Shown here: positions 6,167 through 15,310 of the stretch, piece after piece
Layout: each line of letters opens with the position of its first letter
Numbering within the stretch: the first letter of the stretch is position 1
Virus record (IMG/VR): IMGVR_UViG_3300042868_000793
Location: 1-21,054 of that record
From: a virus
Length of the DNA stretch: 21,054 bases
Reading direction: 5' to 3' (one strand)
The notes under the pieces: model-generated
What the model saw: only the letters and a program-made list of their open reading frames with translations
What the model was told of the DNA's origin: nothing
The model's database searches: none
Made by a program: the position numbers and the translations under genes

Positions 6167-9100
6167 TTAGTCCCTTGCCCTTCTCATCATTAATTTTCTA
6201 TTTTCTTGCGCTTTTGCATCAGCTCTTGCTTTTAATGTAGCATGAGATTCTTTTACCATTCTTTCAATTTTAGCGTTCCCATAATATTTATCTTCTGGAT
6301 TTTCCAGTACGGTATCACGCGCTGATTTAAATGCAGATGACATTATGCTTTCTACATGCGCTTTTCTATCATCAGGATGACCATTAATAAAGTTGTTATC
6401 ATACTCCAACTCTAAGATTGCGTCACGCATACCAAATCCACCATCAGCAATTGGCAGACTAGCAAGTTTAATAATAGCCTTGTATTCTTTATCTGACAAT
6501 GGAACACTGTATGGAACAGTTCTAATCTCATCACCAACATCAATATCAAAAGAACCTTGAATATTTCTTTCTGGCATTCTTGTAGATGCGCCACTTAACA
6601 ATCTAATTTGCTCTGCTTTATCATTCTTGCCAAATGTTGTTTGCAATACAGAAGATGTGTCATAAGTTAAATCACGTCCCCATATATCTACTTTATTTAA
6701 ACCTTCTGATAAATATAAACCACGCATTGCTTGATTCCATCCAGCCATTAATCCAGCCAAGCCAGGTGGCATATCAGGGTCAATAGGGAATTCCTCTTTA
6801 TTGTAATCCCAATCTTTTACAAACATCTTTCTTGCGCCACTAGCTGGAGCGTAGAAATCTACCGCAACTTGAGATAGCCATTTTGATGTTTTATTAACTG
6901 CATTAACTGTGCCTTTTTCTGGGCTTCTGTTAATTTCATCTATGCCTCTGATAATATCAGATAAGCCAGTAAGCATCTGATAGTCCATCAAATATTCTGA
7001 CATGCCAACAACGGCTGCACCAAACATTCCAGAGTAATCATTAGGCTCTAAATATCTTGATGATTCATACATTGTTGCACTGATGCCAGCAAGCGCTGCA
7101 AAGGTACTCATACCATTATATGAAGCAAATATTTTACCTTTGTAATTTCCACTTCCCAATGAATATTTAAAAGATTTTCCATACATTGCTTCTGCGCCAG
7201 ATAAACGTTGTGCTTCTGTTTGCCCTTCTGTTTGGCCTTCTGCATCAATAACAAATGCAAATGGCAATGCGCCTTGTGACAGCCAAATTTCTCTCTCAGC
7301 TTTATCTCTAGGGCCAGCACCAGTAATTTTTCCATCAGCAGCTAAAGTAGTCATATATGTCATAATGCCAGCGCCAGTTGTAAGCTTTGCTAATGCCATA
7401 TCACGTTTAAGATAATCGCCAGATTTAATATCCTCGTTCATCTTACGACCAATATCTTGAATCTTCTTTGTTACTTCATGCCATTTACCTGGAGTTTCCA
7501 TAACAGTAGCAGCAGTTCCTTTTGCTGCCATCCATGCTGCACCTAATGGGGTATGCTCCAATGTTTGAATCATGTCATTTGTTGTTGTTGCCATAAATGG
7601 AAACTTCAACCTTATTAAATGACCAATTCCAGAAGTGTCATTATTAGAAGTCATATCAACAAGCCATTTGTGCATTGTCCCTTCTTTTGGTCTTGCTTCC
7701 AATGTCCAATACTTAGCTTCTTGTAATACATCATCTGGAGGATTTACATATACATCTCTAGCTGCCGCTTGATATGCAGCCCATTGCTCATCTTCTGACT
7801 TTCCAAATGAACTAGCAAAATCTCTAGCCTCAATGCCTTTGCGAGTTGCAAGTGCATCTAGCCCCATTTGATAATGTATTCCTTTTGAAAACTCACTTAC
7901 TGTCATTACAGAGCGACTTCCGTAAGAGTGAAGGAAGTTCATTGATTTAAAAAACATTTGAGATAATGGAGTAGCATCTGGGTCAATGTCATAAAAATCA
8001 GGGCGACCAGTCAAACCAGTTCTTTGACCAGAAAGATTATCTAATGCTGAATATTTATTTTTCCATGCAAACATTGCAGCTTGCAACCCATTCTTAATTC
8101 CCTCATCTAATGCAGCAACTTGAGATAATGCTTCCGTTGCATAGCGTCTATTAGATGAACCTAAATTAAGTTTTCCATTAAACAAGTCTGTGTTTCTTGC
8201 CGCCCCCCAAAATGACGCTCCTAATGTATTAGCAGGGCGCAATCCAATACGAGGTAAGTCACCCCCAACTACGCGCGCAAGCGTTCCAAATCCAGAGATT
8301 GTGCCGCTTAGATAAGCAGTAACACCACGGGTCATCCATGAATCTGTTGTTGCAGCATCATTCATTTTCATCAATACTTTATTTCTAGCGGCTTCATCTA
8401 AATCTGAATTTGCCATTACATCTTGACGCTTCTTAAAGAAAGCCAACAAATCATCTTTATTTTTAAATCCTGGCAAGATTGATTCAAATGCCTCGCCCAT
8501 TACTGGTTTATATCCTAACGCACCAAATGCTTGAGCAGTATTAGTTTGATAGCCTTTAACGCTTCTCATCAATAAGCTATTAAAAGAGATAGTCTTTACA
8601 GCGTCATATAATTCAGTATCAGTAGCTTGATTAGCTAATGCTTTACGACCAATGTCGTCAAGAACTGACTTGCTCCATTCAGCAGCCATATTTACTTGCA
8701 ATGAGTTCTCATAAGAAATACCAAGTTTTCCACCTAGCAAGTCATCAATAAACTCTTTATCAAACCCTTGACGTTCAAACTCTTTAGCTGCATCAGTAAA
8801 GCTAACGCGTTTTGTTTCGATGCCTGCTAAGTCTCCAATAGCTTTAAGCGCTGGAGCTAAATCGCCACTGCTTGAAAGATTGAACACTTCTTGTGGAGAT
8901 ATTAATTTTGCTTTTGTTTGAGACTTAATAATACTGCGTTCAGCATCAGATGTCGCATTAGCTAATCTCGATGCTTCTTCTGCTCTAATATTTGCAATGT
9001 ATTCTTCTGATGATTTAATTTGTTCGCCAAGTTGTTGTGGAGTAATCACAGGCTCTTGCGCCATCATTTGCTCAACATCTTGCACAGGTTGCTGTACTGG

Positions 9101-9517
9101 TTGTTCTAATTGTTGAACTGGAGGTTCTTGCGTTTGCTTGATTACGTCATCAATAGGCGCAGTCTCAATTGGCATTGCCTCATTAACATTATCTACAGGA
9201 ACAACAGTTTCATCAGTAATGCTTACTGGAGACGGCTCATCAAATGTGACAGCAGTGCTATTAATATCATCAGCAGTCTTAACATCAGCAGCAACATCTG
9301 TTGTTTCTACGGCTTGTTGTACCTCTTGTTTTTTAGGGACAATTGGCTTTTGATATTTACGTTGCTCAATAGTTTGTAGCACTGGCGTTTTAAATGCTGG
9401 AGCTTCCATTATCTTTTCATCGAGCTTTTTAATAGGCTCAACTATTTTATCTACTTTGCCTTTAACTACACTTCTTGATGCTTTGATAGCCTCAGCAACG
9501 CCTTTTAAACTAGCCAT
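6167..9517 (-). CDS. Large internal virion (ejection) protein, T7 gp16-like by position
   Basis: At 1116 aa this is the largest protein in the window. It occupies the slot of T7 gp16 (1318 aa), directly before the tail fibre gene. The N-terminus (about 1-45) is basic. Residues about 60-165 are low complexity, acidic and Pro/Gln-rich (for example EPPVQQLEQPVQQPVQ). From about 170 to the end it is long and mostly alpha-helical, with several Gly/Ala-rich apolar stretches (for example around LSGTISGFGTLARVVGG and MFGAAVVGMSEYLM). I see no lytic transglycosylase motif, unlike T7 gp16. Its likely role is to be ejected ahead of the DNA to form a channel across the envelope. The start is in a TAATG overlap with the 180-aa gene. 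Function rests on synteny, size and composition. Confidence 0.75.
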   Translation of the reverse strand: MASLKGVAEAIKASRSVVKGKVDKIVEPIKKLDEKIMEAPAFKTPVLQTIEQRKYQKPIVPKKQEVQQAVETTDVAADVKTADDINSTAVTFDEPSPVSITDETVVPVDNVNEAMPIETAPIDDVIKQTQEPPVQQLEQPVQQPVQDVEQMMAQEPVITPQQLGEQIKSSEEYIANIRAEEASRLANATSDAERSIIKSQTKAKLISPQEVFNLSSSGDLAPALKAIGDLAGIETKRVSFTDAAKEFERQGFDKEFIDDLLGGKLGISYENSLQVNMAAEWSKSVLDDIGRKALANQATDTELYDAVKTISFNSLLMRSVKGYQTNTAQAFGALGYKPVMGEAFESILPGFKNKDDLLAFFKKRQDVMANSDLDEAARNKVLMKMNDAATTDSWMTRGVTAYLSGTISGFGTLARVVGGDLPRIGLRPANTLGASFWGAARNTDLFNGKLNLGSSNRRYATEALSQVAALDEGIKNGLQAAMFAWKNKYSALDNLSGQRTGLTGRPDFYDIDPDATPLSQMFFKSMNFLHSYGSRSVMTVSEFSKGIHYQMGLDALATRKGIEARDFASSFGKSEDEQWAAYQAAARDVYVNPPDDVLQEAKYWTLEARPKEGTMHKWLVDMTSNNDTSGIGHLIRLKFPFMATTTNDMIQTLEHTPLGAAWMAAKGTAATVMETPGKWHEVTKKIQDIGRKMNEDIKSGDYLKRDMALAKLTTGAGIMTYMTTLAADGKITGAGPRDKAEREIWLSQGALPFAFVIDAEGQTEGQTEAQRLSGAEAMYGKSFKYSLGSGNYKGKIFASYNGMSTFAALAGISATMYESSRYLEPNDYSGMFGAAVVGMSEYLMDYQMLTGLSDIIRGIDEINRSPEKGTVNAVNKTSKWLSQVAVDFYAPASGARKMFVKDWDYNKEEFPIDPDMPPGLAGLMAGWNQAMRGLYLSEGLNKVDIWGRDLTYDTSSVLQTTFGKNDKAEQIRLLSGASTRMPERNIQGSFDIDVGDEIRTVPYSVPLSDKEYKAIIKLASLPIADGGFGMRDAILELEYDNNFINGHPDDRKAHVESIMSSAFKSARDTVLENPEDKYYGNAKIERMVKESHATLKARADAKAQENRKLMMRRARD

Positions 9518-10059
9518 TATTTATTCGCCTTTGTCATCTTTTTAATTCCTTTAGCGGCAACTTTTACAGCCTTACTGCCAGCATGCAATATTCCCACTGG
9601 GCCAAGTAATTGAGTTCCGCCCTCAACAAATTCAAATCCTTCTGGAGATTTACCAGCAACTTTAGATACTATTTCTTCTGCTCTTTGAGTATCAGGATTA
9701 AATTTTGATGAATCAGCCTCAAACTCTTGTAGTAATGCGTCTAACTTTGATTTTCCTTGTGGAGTGTTAATAACAGCGCCAATTCCTTTTATAAGCTTTT
9801 CAAGCTCACCGCCACCACCAACGTACCCTTCAACTAATCCTTTGCCGCCAGCCTCTATTGTTTTTAACAACGCTTCTCCAACAGGCATATCTTTAATTGT
9901 ATTTTGGTATTCTTTGCCAGATTCATTAATCTTAGTGCCAACTTGTTTAACAAATTCTACTGGCAATTCTGTTTCGCTTCTTACGCGATTTTCCATATCA
10001 CGATAAGCTTGCATAGCCTCTGCATGTTTATTTAAAATAACATCAACAAAACTATTCAT
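9517..10059 (-). CDS. Small putative virion/ejection protein between the gp15- and gp16-like genes
   Basis: The 180-aa protein is not recognised. Its N-terminal third is helical and charged (FVDVILNKHAEAMQAYRDM). A Gly-rich middle (GGKGLVEGYVGGGGELEKL) precedes a helical region. The C-terminus is small-residue and lysine-rich (AVKVAAKGIKKMTKANK), which could be membrane- or DNA-interacting. The gene overlaps the 588-aa gene by 8 bases and the 1116-aa gene by one base (TAATG), so it belongs to the ejection-protein operon. T7 has no separate gene in this position between genes 15 and 16. Confidence 0.65.
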   Translation of the reverse strand: MNSFVDVILNKHAEAMQAYRDMENRVRSETELPVEFVKQVGTKINESGKEYQNTIKDMPVGEALLKTIEAGGKGLVEGYVGGGGELEKLIKGIGAVINTPQGKSKLDALLQEFEADSSKFNPDTQRAEEIVSKVAGKSPEGFEFVEGGTQLLGPVGILHAGSKAVKVAAKGIKKMTKANK

Positions 10060-11818
10060 TTGGCCCTCTGCTATTTAAATTAGATGGCAGGTCATTCACC
10101 TTCATTTTAGTATAAGACTTAGCATCTTCATATTTTTCAAAATATGATTTAATGTCTTTATAAGTTTGGTCAGTATCTTTATTTAATCCTTTTGGGAATT
10201 TATAAACACGCTCAAAATGTGATACTCCATCATCTGCATTATACCCAAGGTCTTTGATTGCTTTATGTAAACTTTTCTGTCTAGTTCCATAATTAACAAA
10301 ATCTATTTTCCCTTGACGCTTTGTAATTGCATCTCTCATTGCTTCTACTTTAGAGCCAAATACTTTTTCCCCAGTTTTAGGGTCTGCCTCTAACAAGTTT
10401 TTTGTATATTCAACATTTATTTCTGTCCATACTTTTTGAGTATTAGGCTTAGTTCTTCCAGGGTCGCTATCAGCCCCAGAGTATTTATTGTGCAATTGTG
10501 TAGCAGTAATTGCATCATTGTCATCTATTTTATCCCATAGATTTACTACTTGCTTTGTAGACAACGAAGGGTATCTTGTTTGCAGTTGTTTAACATTATT
10601 AATGTTTCCCATTCTAATTTCATGCAAAGCAGACGCTTCCATCATAAGTTGATTGCTACTTACCTTTGGCTCTTTAGGAGACAAAAGTTCTTCATGTTGT
10701 TTAAAGCTAATAATATCATTATCAAATAACTCATCAGCAGCAGAAGTTAGCGCTTTCCCTGTAAGCTGACCTTTGCTTATGGCTTTAAGAACACCTTTAT
10801 ATTCTTGTTCTTTTTGTGTCTTAATAGCGTCCTGTTGTTTCTTTTGAGATTCATATTCATTCGTAAACATAGAATATGATTCTTTCATTACTTTATCTTT
10901 ATCTTCTTGAGACAAAGTTTCAAACAATGCGGAATGTTCACCAAAATCACCAGCTCGCATACGTTTCATAGCATAAGAGATGTCTTGAGTTTTAGTTACT
11001 GGGTTCATTGAATATTCTGGAGACAATGATTTTCTAACAAAGAATCCAGTCTTAATCTCTTGTTGAACTTTATCAAACTCTTTAACTTGCTCTAAAGCAA
11101 AATCAGAGCCACCTTCCAACGCTTGTCTATATATGCGTTGTCTATTAAGAGATGTAGCTTCTCCATATAATACTGGGTCTGTTGTTGTGGTAATTAGAGA
11201 GCGTTGGGCTTTAATTACATTGTTGATGTTATCGTAAGCTAATATCTTTTGCTCATTTTTATAATCATCTGCCAATTTATCCACAGATTGTTTATAGTAC
11301 GAACTGGCAACAGTTCCCATTGTATGCTTAAATTTAATAGCAGATTCTGGATTAATCTTATTAAGAGGCGCACTCATGCCATTTACAGCGGCATCTAATT
11401 TATTCTTAATTTCATTTGAATCTTTTAATACGCCAGCTTGCACTTGAGCAAAAATATTTGCTAAAGCAGACTGTCCATTTACTTCAAGTTGCGTCCGTAA
11501 TTGTTCGCCTTGTAGCTTACTTAATGTTTCTTGCCATATTTTACCTCCGCCAGATGCTTTAACAAGCTCATCTGGAGATATGCCAGATTCTTGAGCTTTC
11601 TTTAAATCATCAAGCGTAATGGGATTATCAACAGCAAATTGCGCTGCTTTTACCTCAGCTTGCTTACCAGCCTCTTTAAATGCGTATTCTGATAGCCTAT
11701 CCAAACCAGCAGACATGCTTGCTGACTTTTTAAAACTTTCACGGACATTGGCAAAGTCTAATTGAGGGACATCTGCAAAGACACGACCTGTTTGTTGGTA
11801 TCTAGGTAATTCAGCCAT
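10052..11818 (-). CDS. Internal virion protein, T7 gp15-like by position
   Basis: The 588-aa protein is largely alpha-helical, rich in K, Q, E and A, with no membrane segment or enzyme motif that I can see. The N-terminal signature RYQQTGRVFADVPQLDFANV, followed by a helical region (SAGLDRLSEYAFKEAGKQAE), is typical of the gp15-like internal proteins of podoviruses. It lies between a gp14-like gene and the large ejection protein. In T7, gp14, gp15 and gp16 form the core stack and are ejected to build a trans-envelope channel. It starts in a TAATG overlap with the 173-aa gene. Length is somewhat below T7 gp15 (747 aa). Confidence 0.75.
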   Translation of the reverse strand: MAELPRYQQTGRVFADVPQLDFANVRESFKKSASMSAGLDRLSEYAFKEAGKQAEVKAAQFAVDNPITLDDLKKAQESGISPDELVKASGGGKIWQETLSKLQGEQLRTQLEVNGQSALANIFAQVQAGVLKDSNEIKNKLDAAVNGMSAPLNKINPESAIKFKHTMGTVASSYYKQSVDKLADDYKNEQKILAYDNINNVIKAQRSLITTTTDPVLYGEATSLNRQRIYRQALEGGSDFALEQVKEFDKVQQEIKTGFFVRKSLSPEYSMNPVTKTQDISYAMKRMRAGDFGEHSALFETLSQEDKDKVMKESYSMFTNEYESQKKQQDAIKTQKEQEYKGVLKAISKGQLTGKALTSAADELFDNDIISFKQHEELLSPKEPKVSSNQLMMEASALHEIRMGNINNVKQLQTRYPSLSTKQVVNLWDKIDDNDAITATQLHNKYSGADSDPGRTKPNTQKVWTEINVEYTKNLLEADPKTGEKVFGSKVEAMRDAITKRQGKIDFVNYGTRQKSLHKAIKDLGYNADDGVSHFERVYKFPKGLNKDTDQTYKDIKSYFEKYEDAKSYTKMKVNDLPSNLNSRGPNE

Positions 11819-12339
11819 TATGCAACATATCCTTGTGATTGATTATATAAAGACCTATCTTCAACAGGAGCTTTACTCACAGACGTTCCAGTACGAACTT
11901 TGTCATACATGTATGCAGCTTCTCCAAGTTTACTTAAAGCATCAAAATATGAGCCTCTAACAGCTTGGTCTCCAGCTTCTTTAAACATATTAGCTTGAAT
12001 CTCACCAAATGAAATTGCAGACTTAGCACCTTCTTGCATAATCTGAATATCACGACCAGCAACTTTTTCATTACGTTCTTGAATAAGTTTTGCGGAACCA
12101 GAAAATCCTTGTATGCCAGCAGCAAATCCTTTGGCAGAAGCTGTTGCATTATTAGCAAGCAAACGCTCTAATACTTGATTAGCTTGTTGTTCATATTGCA
12201 AAGCATCACGACTAGCTTTTAATCTAGTTTGACTAGCTTGCAATTTATACATTTCTTTTTGCGCTCTACCTTGTTGGATTGAACCAACGGCAGATGTCAC
12301 TGATGATGCTACAGCTATATATGGAAGCGCCCATGCCAT
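11818..12339 (-). CDS. Internal virion protein, T7 gp14-like
   Basis: The 173-aa protein begins with a small-residue apolar segment (ALPYIAVASSVTSAVGSIQQG) and continues as a long amphipathic helix rich in Q, A, K and E. A central ERNEKVAGRDIQ block leads to a Gly-poor C-terminal helix. This is the typical appearance of gp14-like internal virion proteins, which insert into the host outer membrane during ejection. Position after tail tube B and before the gp15-like gene agrees with T7 order and size (T7 gp14 is 196 aa). The gene is separated by 2 bases from tail tube B and overlaps the next gene by one base. Confidence 0.78.
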   Translation of the reverse strand: MAWALPYIAVASSVTSAVGSIQQGRAQKEMYKLQASQTRLKASRDALQYEQQANQVLERLLANNATASAKGFAAGIQGFSGSAKLIQERNEKVAGRDIQIMQEGAKSAISFGEIQANMFKEAGDQAVRGSYFDALSKLGEAAYMYDKVRTGTSVSKAPVEDRSLYNQSQGYVA

Positions 12340-12341
12340 AA

Positions 12342-14336
12342 TTATGTTCCTTGATGCACTGCTACTTTATACTCCATCCCAAGTAATGTTAGCTTGAGTG
12401 GATATGATTGTGTTACTGTAATCTTAGCTTCGTTGCTATAGCCAAGTATACCATGTACTACTTTAGTTCCAGTAAACTCTGGAATGTCCGCGTCTAATAT
12501 ATTTGCTGTATCAAACGTTCTAAATGGAACTTCAATGCCATTAATTTTCATGTGTTGCGTTTCAAGTACCATTGCATTAACTTCAACAATACGTTTCTTA
12601 AATCCAATTCTTGGCCCAGATTGCAATGAAATCTCTATAGGCATTGTTCTAGCTTCAACAGTAATTGGCAAACCAGCCTCATAACTTGCAGTAGACGACC
12701 TAGGAATTGATACAGAGCCTCCAGCGCCCACAACTTTATTGGCTTGAACTAAACCGTCAAGCAATAAGTTTACGGTGCTTCCTACTAGGTGCGCGGCTGT
12801 TACAGATGATACTGCACCACCAGTAATTGCACAGTCTGTTAATAGCTCACGTTCAAACTTTTCAACGTAATATTGAACCGTGCCATTAATCGTACGTTTA
12901 ACAATACTATAAATGTCATCAATGTCTACGCCAACTTCTAAAAACTCACCGCCAGTAGTAATAAACTCTGTAGGAGCAATAACGTTCTGCGAGCGAATTA
13001 ATGAATAAGCAGCCATTGTGCCGCCAGTAGCATTGATAATAAACAGCAAGTCATTCTCATCAGTATTAATAGCACGACGTAATGCCATGCGTTTTGGGCC
13101 TTTAAGTAGATGCCCTGATAGCAATGAAATCTTACTTGTAACATACGTTAATTGCGTATCGTTGTATGACACTTCACTAAGCATCTTGCCTTGACGGTGA
13201 ATAAATAACACGCCAGATTCTAATTGCTGTACACGAACGCCAGGCTTACTACCACTACGTCCAGCAGCACTCATAAAGAATGCTGTAGGAGTAATAGGTT
13301 CAAGACCTTGTTGTGGCACGAAGAATTCACCACCAGTAGTAAAGACTTGCAAGTCCTTAGTGGAGATAATGTCAGTAATCGCGTTATATGTATTGGTGTC
13401 TAGCGTTGCTTCTACAGCATCATCATCAAAACCCTCGGTAGCTTCAAAGTCAAAGAACAATCCGACTTTAGAACCCCATACAGTAGATGGACGAGACTTA
13501 CTACCACCAAAGAATAATCGACCTTGATGGAATGTTACTGTGCGCGGATAACCTTTAGTGCTTGACCATACCGCTTCGTAACCAGTTTCTAAACTCCACT
13601 TGCCATTTGCAATAACGCCTGTGCTAAAGAATGGAAACTCTGTTACTACGTTTACAACGGTTGTGCTTACAAACTCAATAATCTTTGCTCGCCCTTGTGG
13701 GTCAGCATTAATGTACTGTCCAACGTGGCCTGAATTAAACACGGCAGACGATGCTGTAATAGTCACTTTGCCAGATACTGCAGATGGCGTAATAGTGCCA
13801 GCAGGGTTTGTTGATGCTAATGTAAAGGCATATTTAGGCACACTGTCAAATGTTAGCGTGCTTGCTGTCCATGTAGAATCAGATGCTCCACGAACAATTT
13901 TAATTGGCGCAATATCTTCTTGTACAACAATTAAAGTATCAGCAGATTGTGTCCAGCACATTTCATTTAATGATGATGATGGCAATGTTAATGTAAGGTA
14001 ATTATTACCAGAACCATTAATGTTTGTAACTAATGCGCCATTTTTGAAAACGTGCATACGGTTATGAGTAAAGCAAAGCATATAGCTATCATTAGTGCTA
14101 AACTCAAATGGCACAAGGCGTGAACCATTAGCAGCAGATTCTGTGCCACTGTTAGGTAATGCTAGTAAAAATCTAGTTCCAGGTCTACGAGTAATGCCAC
14201 CTTGTGGTTGACATACTACATTTGTAGCTTTTTCTAAAGCATTATTGTAAGTAGCTTTTAAATCAACACGCGCACGAAGTAATGGGTCTAGTTCACCGCT
14301 AGTAAAGTTTGTCTGCATTGTGACAAAACGAGCCAT
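12342..14336 (-). CDS. Tail tubular protein B-like (nozzle)
   Basis: The 664-aa, beta-rich protein opens with the conserved podovirus nozzle signature MQTNFTSGELDPLLRAR, followed by AYNNALEKATNVV-type and CQPQGGITRRPGTRF motifs. Further blocks include LVPFEFSTNDSYMLCF, GYPRTVTFHQGRLFFGGS and TDIISTKDLQVFTTGGEFFV, seen in gp12-like tail proteins. It forms the distal tail tube through which DNA leaves and to which fibres attach. It follows the tail tube A gene with a 3-base gap. It is shorter than T7 gp12 (794 aa), but the domain order seems complete. Confidence 0.88.
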   Translation of the reverse strand: MARFVTMQTNFTSGELDPLLRARVDLKATYNNALEKATNVVCQPQGGITRRPGTRFLLALPNSGTESAANGSRLVPFEFSTNDSYMLCFTHNRMHVFKNGALVTNINGSGNNYLTLTLPSSSLNEMCWTQSADTLIVVQEDIAPIKIVRGASDSTWTASTLTFDSVPKYAFTLASTNPAGTITPSAVSGKVTITASSAVFNSGHVGQYINADPQGRAKIIEFVSTTVVNVVTEFPFFSTGVIANGKWSLETGYEAVWSSTKGYPRTVTFHQGRLFFGGSKSRPSTVWGSKVGLFFDFEATEGFDDDAVEATLDTNTYNAITDIISTKDLQVFTTGGEFFVPQQGLEPITPTAFFMSAAGRSGSKPGVRVQQLESGVLFIHRQGKMLSEVSYNDTQLTYVTSKISLLSGHLLKGPKRMALRRAINTDENDLLFIINATGGTMAAYSLIRSQNVIAPTEFITTGGEFLEVGVDIDDIYSIVKRTINGTVQYYVEKFERELLTDCAITGGAVSSVTAAHLVGSTVNLLLDGLVQANKVVGAGGSVSIPRSSTASYEAGLPITVEARTMPIEISLQSGPRIGFKKRIVEVNAMVLETQHMKINGIEVPFRTFDTANILDADIPEFTGTKVVHGILGYSNEAKITVTQSYPLKLTLLGMEYKVAVHQGT

Positions 14337-14339
14337 CTA

Positions 14340-14954
14340 CTAATTCCTTACAGCAGTTAATGAGAAGTCTCTAATGCTATTTACTGGTTGGTTTTGACCG
14401 TCAATGTTCATAGCAGTACGCATATAACCACCACGACCATTTTCACCTGGAGAACCTACGGCAACACTTTGCCAGTATTGTGCTTTTTCTGTTTGGTCTG
14501 TAATTGGCCCAGCAATATGCCATGCTGTTAGATATTTAAGTAACTGAATAAACCAAACAGGCATTTCAGTTTCTGGAACGTAATATTGATAATCAACGTA
14601 GATTGTTTCTTCGTTAGTTAATAGTTTAGCTCCCATAATACGATATGCGGTAATAGGAGGATTGCTTACACCATTTGAGTTGTAAACAGCTCTGGGAGCG
14701 CCAAGCCTATCAGACGGCAATTGATATTCGTATTTGAACTCATTAGTAGGCGTAGTAACCAAACGGGCTAACTGCGTCTTTTTAAACGAAAAGCTCCATG
14801 GATATACCATAAGAGCTTGGTCGCGTGTGTCTGGATATAGACGGTCACATATTGAGGCTTCGTCGGTTCCCTCTGTGAAAGATGAAATTGGTTTAGCACC
14901 TAGCATCAATAATGCGTCAGAGCAAATTGATAATGCTGAATCCCCACTTGCCAT
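14340..14954 (-). CDS. Tail tubular protein A-like (head-tail adaptor)
   Basis: The 204-aa protein has the gp11-type adaptor pattern. It shows an N-terminal ALSICSDALLMLGAKPISSF, an ASICDRLYPDTRDQALMVYPWSFSF-like block (key residues C-x-x-LYP and YPWSF), then an ATTP..Y.YQLPSDRLGAPRAVY-type region and a C-terminal helix (WFIQLLKYLTAWHIAGP). Such proteins form a dodecameric ring under the portal that connects to the nozzle. Size is close to T7 gp11 (196 aa). It is the first gene after the terminator that ends the capsid unit and has AGAGG six bases before ATG 14954. Confidence 0.88.
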   Translation of the reverse strand: MASGDSALSICSDALLMLGAKPISSFTEGTDEASICDRLYPDTRDQALMVYPWSFSFKKTQLARLVTTPTNEFKYEYQLPSDRLGAPRAVYNSNGVSNPPITAYRIMGAKLLTNEETIYVDYQYYVPETEMPVWFIQLLKYLTAWHIAGPITDQTEKAQYWQSVAVGSPGENGRGGYMRTAMNIDGQNQPVNSIRDFSLTAVRN

Positions 14955-14970
14955 ATAGACCTCTACATAT

Positions 14971-15005
14971 AATAAAAGCTACCCCACCTTTTGAGCAGGG
15001 TAGCT
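14971..15005 (-). terminator. Intrinsic terminator after the capsid unit
   Basis: An inverted repeat lies between the 92-aa gene and tail tube A. AGCTACCC (15005-14998) pairs with GGGTAGCT (14984-14977) across a 13-base loop, followed on the minus strand by TTTTATTATAT. The U-tract is short and interrupted, so some read-through into the tail genes is expected. It is in the same relative place as the T7 terminator after gene 10. Confidence 0.72.
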
Positions 15006-15017
15006 AGTTACAACAAA

Positions 15018-15296
15018 TTAATCACTGTCAGTGTTAGCTAGTGTTGTACCGTCGTTCACGTCAACTACGCCAGAAGCGTTAGAAACAACATAAACTAAAG
15101 TAGCAACAGCAGTAGAACCTGTTGAAGTTACACAGTAGATTAAATCACCTACGCTAAGTACGCCAGACAAGCTGTTGAAATAACCACTTGTATTAACGTC
15201 TGCAATAGCGTCTGCTGTTTTATAAGCATAAATCGCTGGTGAGTTACCAGCTTTAGATGCTGCTACGGTTGAAAAACCAGTTGCTGAATAAGCCAT
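15018..15296 (-). CDS. Probable head accessory/decoration-type protein
   Basis: The 92-aa, Ser/Ala/Thr/Val-rich, beta-type protein is encoded immediately after the major capsid gene with a strong ribosome binding site (AGAGGAG). Motifs such as ADAIADVNTSGYFN, VLSVGDLIYCVTSTG and YVVSNASGVVDVNDG recur in small proteins next to podovirus capsid genes, in my recollection. Being co-transcribed with the capsid gene between a promoter and a terminator implies high expression, which fits a virion surface protein. No experimental role is readable from sequence. A glue or decoration role is inference. Confidence 0.65.
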   Translation of the reverse strand: MAYSATGFSTVAASKAGNSPAIYAYKTADAIADVNTSGYFNSLSGVLSVGDLIYCVTSTGSTAVATLVYVVSNASGVVDVNDGTTLANTDSD

Positions 15297-15310
15297 TATC
15301 TATTCTCCTC

